Shown here one piece after another: positions 40,517-42,572 of a stretch of DNA of 42,572 nt (within the stretch, counting starts at the first letter, position 1; each line of letters opens with the position of its first letter). This DNA comes from an uncultured bacterium. GTDB lineage: Bacteria > Cyanobacteriota > Vampirovibrionia > Gastranaerophilales > Gastranaerophilaceae. Below the pieces are notes generated by a model, which saw only the letters and a list, made by a program, of their open reading frames with translations, had not been told where the DNA came from and did no database searches. The stretch is from contig CACYKF010000007.1 of assembly GCA_902774905.1 (NCBI GenBank), forward strand, positions 1 through 42,572. The letters run 5' to 3'. The position numbers and the translations under genes are program-made.

Positions 40517-41353
40517 ATGTATAAGAAGATTATAAAACTTTTCTTTATATTTATTTTTCTTGTTTTCTCGGCACTAAAAGTCCATGCCGTTCAGTTTGAT
40601 TTACTTGTTCTTCCGACTGATATAATGACCGTATGCGACAACTATTTTTGCTTCCCTGAAGCATCAAATATTGTGGCAGAGGATGTTATTTCAAATTTAA
40701 AAGAATATAAAAATATTAATGTAAAAACACTTTATGAAGTTCGCCATAAGTTAAACTCAAATTATCAGTTAAAAGATAAAACATTAAAGGCGCTGAACGA
40801 ATATAACCAAAAAGATAAAATTAATTTTTCATCTTTAAATGATTTGGCAAAGGAATTCAATGTAAAATCAATACTTGTAATTGACACATATACAATAAAT
40901 GATAAAACTCAGTTAAGACGCAATCTGTGGGACACTCTTGAAATTGCTACCGCTTTCAAAATCACATATCCGTTTGAACTCAAAACATCTGCAGTACTGT
41001 TAGATTGCGTAAATTCACTTGTAATGTGGAGCGGAAAATATAATAAAAATGTGTCTGACAGTTTTGGATATTATAGCGCTAATAATCAAACTCAGGCTCT
41101 TTCACAGTTAGAAAAAATTAAGCAGTATTCATATGAGATTATATCAAAAAACATCAGCCAAAATGTTTATATGCGCTTTTTCCCGAAGGATGTAAGAACA
41201 TTTAATATTCCTAAAAATAAATCGGAAGATGCTCCGACAAAATTCGTTCCTAATGCTCTGGAACATTTGTCCGATCCGCATATACGCAAGGAATTAGATA
41301 ATGATACAAATAAAAAGTTTAGAGATTTTGATTTAGACGATTTTGTTTTCTAA
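40517..41353 (+). CDS. Secreted/periplasmic hypothetical protein
   Basis: This 278-aa precursor has a signal peptide ([20 protein letters not shown], cleavage probably after KVHA near residue 24). The mature part has an alternating pattern: a leading strand [11 protein letters not shown], helices around [10 protein letters not shown], then [20 protein letters not shown], loosely like the alpha/beta domain of CsgG or TolB-N. Later comes [20 protein letters not shown]. The C-terminal 60 residues are charged and probably disordered. No catalytic motif seen. I do not recognise the family. It is divergent from the WecG-type operon. Confidence 0.75.
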   Translation: MYKKIIKLFFIFIFLVFSALKVHAVQFDLLVLPTDIMTVCDNYFCFPEASNIVAEDVISNLKEYKNINVKTLYEVRHKLNSNYQLKDKTLKALNEYNQKDKINFSSLNDLAKEFNVKSILVIDTYTINDKTQLRRNLWDTLEIATAFKITYPFELKTSAVLLDCVNSLVMWSGKYNKNVSDSFGYYSANNQTQALSQLEKIKQYSYEIISKNISQNVYMRFFPKDVRTFNIPKNKSEDAPTKFVPNALEHLSDPHIRKELDNDTNKKFRDFDLDDFVF

Positions 41354-42255
41354 TCTTTAATAAACTCTTTAAAATGCTTTGTCGATGGATTTTGTCGCAT
41401 TTTTAGTAATGCAAGATTTTCAAGTTGTCTTATCCTCTCTTTTGAATACCCTAAATTATGTCCTACTTCAAGTAATGTTTTAGGTTTATCGTTTTCAATT
41501 CCAAAACGCTGAATAATAATCTCTTTTTCTTTTGGAGTAAGAACATTTAACAAATCATCCATACTTGAGTACAAATATGAATTATTAACGCATTCATCCG
41601 GCTGAAGATGACTGTTATCTTCGACAAAATCTCCCAAATTCAAATCATCTGTTACTGCCGTTTCAAGACTCAAAGGTTCTAAATTTATTGAATGTTTTAT
41701 CTTAAAAAGTTGTTTTTCGTTTATATCCATAAACTCACACAATTCCTCATCTGTTGGCGGTCTGTCAAACTTGTCCTGTAAGTAACATTGTGCAAATTTT
41801 AGTTTTTTTATCTTATCAGTCATGTGAACAGGAATTCTTATTGTTTTTGAATTATTCGCTATTGCTCTTGCAATAGCCTGTTTTATCCACCATGTTGCAT
41901 AAGTTGAAAATTTAAAATTTTTTCTGTAATCAAATTTCTCAGCAGCCCTCATTAATCCTATCGACCCTTCTTGTACCAAATCCATAAAAAGAACACCGCG
42001 CCCTGTGTATTTTTTTGCTATACTCACCACAAGGCGCAAATTTGCCTGAACAAGTTTTTTCATTGCATTGTTGTCCTTTTGCTCTCTGATTAATCTCCCC
42101 AACTCCTTTTCCTGATTTGTTTTTAATAACTTGAATTTACTGATATCTTTTAAATAATCCTGTAGAATATCATCCTCAAATACAACATTGTCAAAGTATT
42201 TATTTCCGTCATCATCAAGATTTAATTTTTCATACTCCATTAATTCAGTTGTCAT
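41350..42255 (-). CDS. RpoD-like sigma-70 factor (group 2-like)
   Basis: This 301-aa protein has the full RpoD core without region 1.1. Region 1.2 is [17 protein letters not shown]. Region 2 is [20 protein letters not shown] and [20 protein letters not shown], then [20 protein letters not shown]. Region 3 starts [13 protein letters not shown], and region 4 has [20 protein letters not shown] and [20 protein letters not shown]. The housekeeping sigma is usually longer, so this may be a second, stationary or stress-type sigma as in cyanobacterial group 2; it could also be the main one in a reduced form. GGAG precedes the ATG. Its end overlaps the convergent gene by 4 nt. Confidence 0.92.
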   Translation of the reverse strand: MTTELMEYEKLNLDDDGNKYFDNVVFEDDILQDYLKDISKFKLLKTNQEKELGRLIREQKDNNAMKKLVQANLRLVVSIAKKYTGRGVLFMDLVQEGSIGLMRAAEKFDYRKNFKFSTYATWWIKQAIARAIANNSKTIRIPVHMTDKIKKLKFAQCYLQDKFDRPPTDEELCEFMDINEKQLFKIKHSINLEPLSLETAVTDDLNLGDFVEDNSHLQPDECVNNSYLYSSMDDLLNVLTPKEKEIIIQRFGIENDKPKTLLEVGHNLGYSKERIRQLENLALLKMRQNPSTKHFKEFIKD

Positions 42256-42335
42256 AACCCTCTCCTCTACTCTATCTTCAAACTTCCAATTATATTGACG
42301 AACATTAAAAAAAAATGTTCCGTAACTTTTACCGC

Positions 42336-42364
42336 TTGACAGTAAAAAATGTTTTTGATACTAT
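42336..42364 (+). promoter_or_regulatory. Strong sigma-70 promoter of tRNA-Val
   Basis: A perfect -35 TTGACA (42336-42341), a 17-nt spacer and -10 TACTAT (42359-42364) lie 48 nt before the tRNA. This is the best promoter match in the window. Confidence 0.85.
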
Positions 42365-42369
42365 GAATC

Positions 42370-42388
42370 TTGCTAAAGGATTTAGCAA
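42370..42388 (+). other. Perfect hairpin in the tRNA-Val leader
   Basis: TTGCTAAA (42370-42377) pairs with TTTAGCAA (42381-42388) around GGA, about at the expected transcription start and before the tRNA. It could be a processing signal or an operator. Confidence 0.4.
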
Positions 42389-42412
42389 TTGCTGAAAAAT
42401 AAATAGTCATAA

Positions 42413-42488
42413 GGGCGTTTAGCTCAGTTGGTAGAGCGTCTCCCTTACAAGGAGAGGGTCATAAGTTCGAGTCTTATAACGCCCACCA
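42413..42488 (+). tRNA. tRNA-Val (anticodon TAC)
   Basis: The 76-nt cloverleaf has acceptor GGGCGTT/AACGCCC, D-arm GCTC/GAGC, and anticodon loop CTTACAA with TAC for valine. The T-arm is ATAAG/CTTAT with TTCGAGT. It ends ACCA, so CCA is encoded, unlike the tRNA-Arg above. Confidence 0.95.
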
Positions 42489-42490
42489 TT

Positions 42491-42518
42491 AAAAAGAACC
42501 TTATAGGTTCTTTTTTTT
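42491..42518 (+). terminator. Intrinsic terminator of tRNA-Val
   Basis: AAAAAGAACC (42491-42500) pairs with GGTTCTTTTT (42506-42515) around TTATA and continues into T. It is the inner part of a longer nested inverted repeat reaching into the tRNA. Confidence 0.85.
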
Positions 42519-42539
42519 GTGGGCAAAAAGACTCGAATG

Positions 42540-42566
42540 TTAAAATTATTCGTTGAATAATTTTAA
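42540..42566. repeat. Perfect 12-bp inverted repeat at the window end
   Basis: TTAAAATTATTC (42540-42551) and GAATAATTTTAA (42555-42566) form a perfect palindrome with a 3-nt centre. It may be a terminator or operator for a gene beyond the window; nothing in the window decides. Confidence 0.5.
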
Positions 42567-42572
42567 CCTCGT

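Noticed and set aside
1-42572. CRISPR array, IS element or prophage
   Set aside because: No regularly spaced repeats, transposase, integrase or structural phage genes were seen on either strand.

Overview
The window is AT-rich and densely packed with genes, and it reads as a chromosomal segment of a diderm bacterium. A TolC-type outer-membrane channel, flagellar genes, a prepilin peptidase with a prepilin-like substrate, four-S1-domain ribosomal protein S1, group-2-like RpoD-family sigma factor and WecG/TagA glycosyltransferase, together with several short proteins sharing an F-G N-terminal motif, suggest the non-photosynthetic cyanobacterial relatives (Vampirovibrionia/Melainabacteria, possibly Gastranaerophilales). 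That placement is inference from gene style; no rRNA is present to confirm it. No phage, IS element, transposase or CRISPR array is visible.

Layout. 1-5.2 kb (minus strand): zincin-like hypothetical, small membrane protein, PfkB sugar kinase, pnp. 5.2-6.3 kb: GNAT-like protein and tRNA-Arg(CCT), whose 3' end and terminator are repeated 185 bp downstream around a structured non-coding segment. 6.3-15.4 kb (plus): ilvD, small protein, uppS, rdgB, tolC-like, rpsA, then fliJ-fliK-hook/rod gene, then rpiB-rsfS. 15.4-19.4 kb: phosphomannomutase-type enzyme (minus), lone sugar-ABC permease, tiny ORF, CoA-disulfide-reductase-like enzyme. 19.4-21.9 kb (minus): a translationally coupled pair, an MnmC-like tRNA methyltransferase and an FAD oxidoreductase. 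22-23 kb: thrB. 23-26.7 kb (minus): gatC-pyrG-small protein with an SSB-like tail-MFS transporter. 26.8-28.7 kb (plus): sigma factor and prepilin peptidase. 28.7-31.3 kb (minus): 48-aa protein, F-G motif protein, dnaA, ruvA. 31.5-36.3 kb (plus): sigma factor-gcvPB-CoA-activase-like-membrane protein-miaA. 36.3-40.5 kb (minus): wecG-type gene, transketolase N-half, cysteine-rich prepilin, YhcH. 40.5-42.5 kb: secreted protein, RpoD-like sigma factor, tRNA-Val(TAC).

The most unusual signals are: (1) three unrelated small proteins beginning with the same pattern, M-[KQ]-[VI]-x4-N-x2-F-x-[GA]; (2) one of these ending in DDDLPF, the SSB C-terminal tip; (3) palindromic repeats read in frame inside the methyltransferase, the oxidoreductase and, from a different repeat family, the MFS transporter; (4) duplicated or inverted tRNA 3' ends at both tRNA genes; (5) several genes with a -10 box directly before the start codon and no Shine-Dalgarno sequence, suggesting leaderless mRNAs.

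Nearest things to a system: the MnmC-like methyltransferase/FAD oxidoreductase pair could be a split alternative to bifunctional MnmC for wobble-uridine modification, working on the same tRNA class that miaA and the cmnm5 pathway modify. The sigma factor-prepilin peptidase operon and the large prepilin suggest regulated surface display of a disulfide-rich protein. Function assignments rest on motif recognition, not on database searches.
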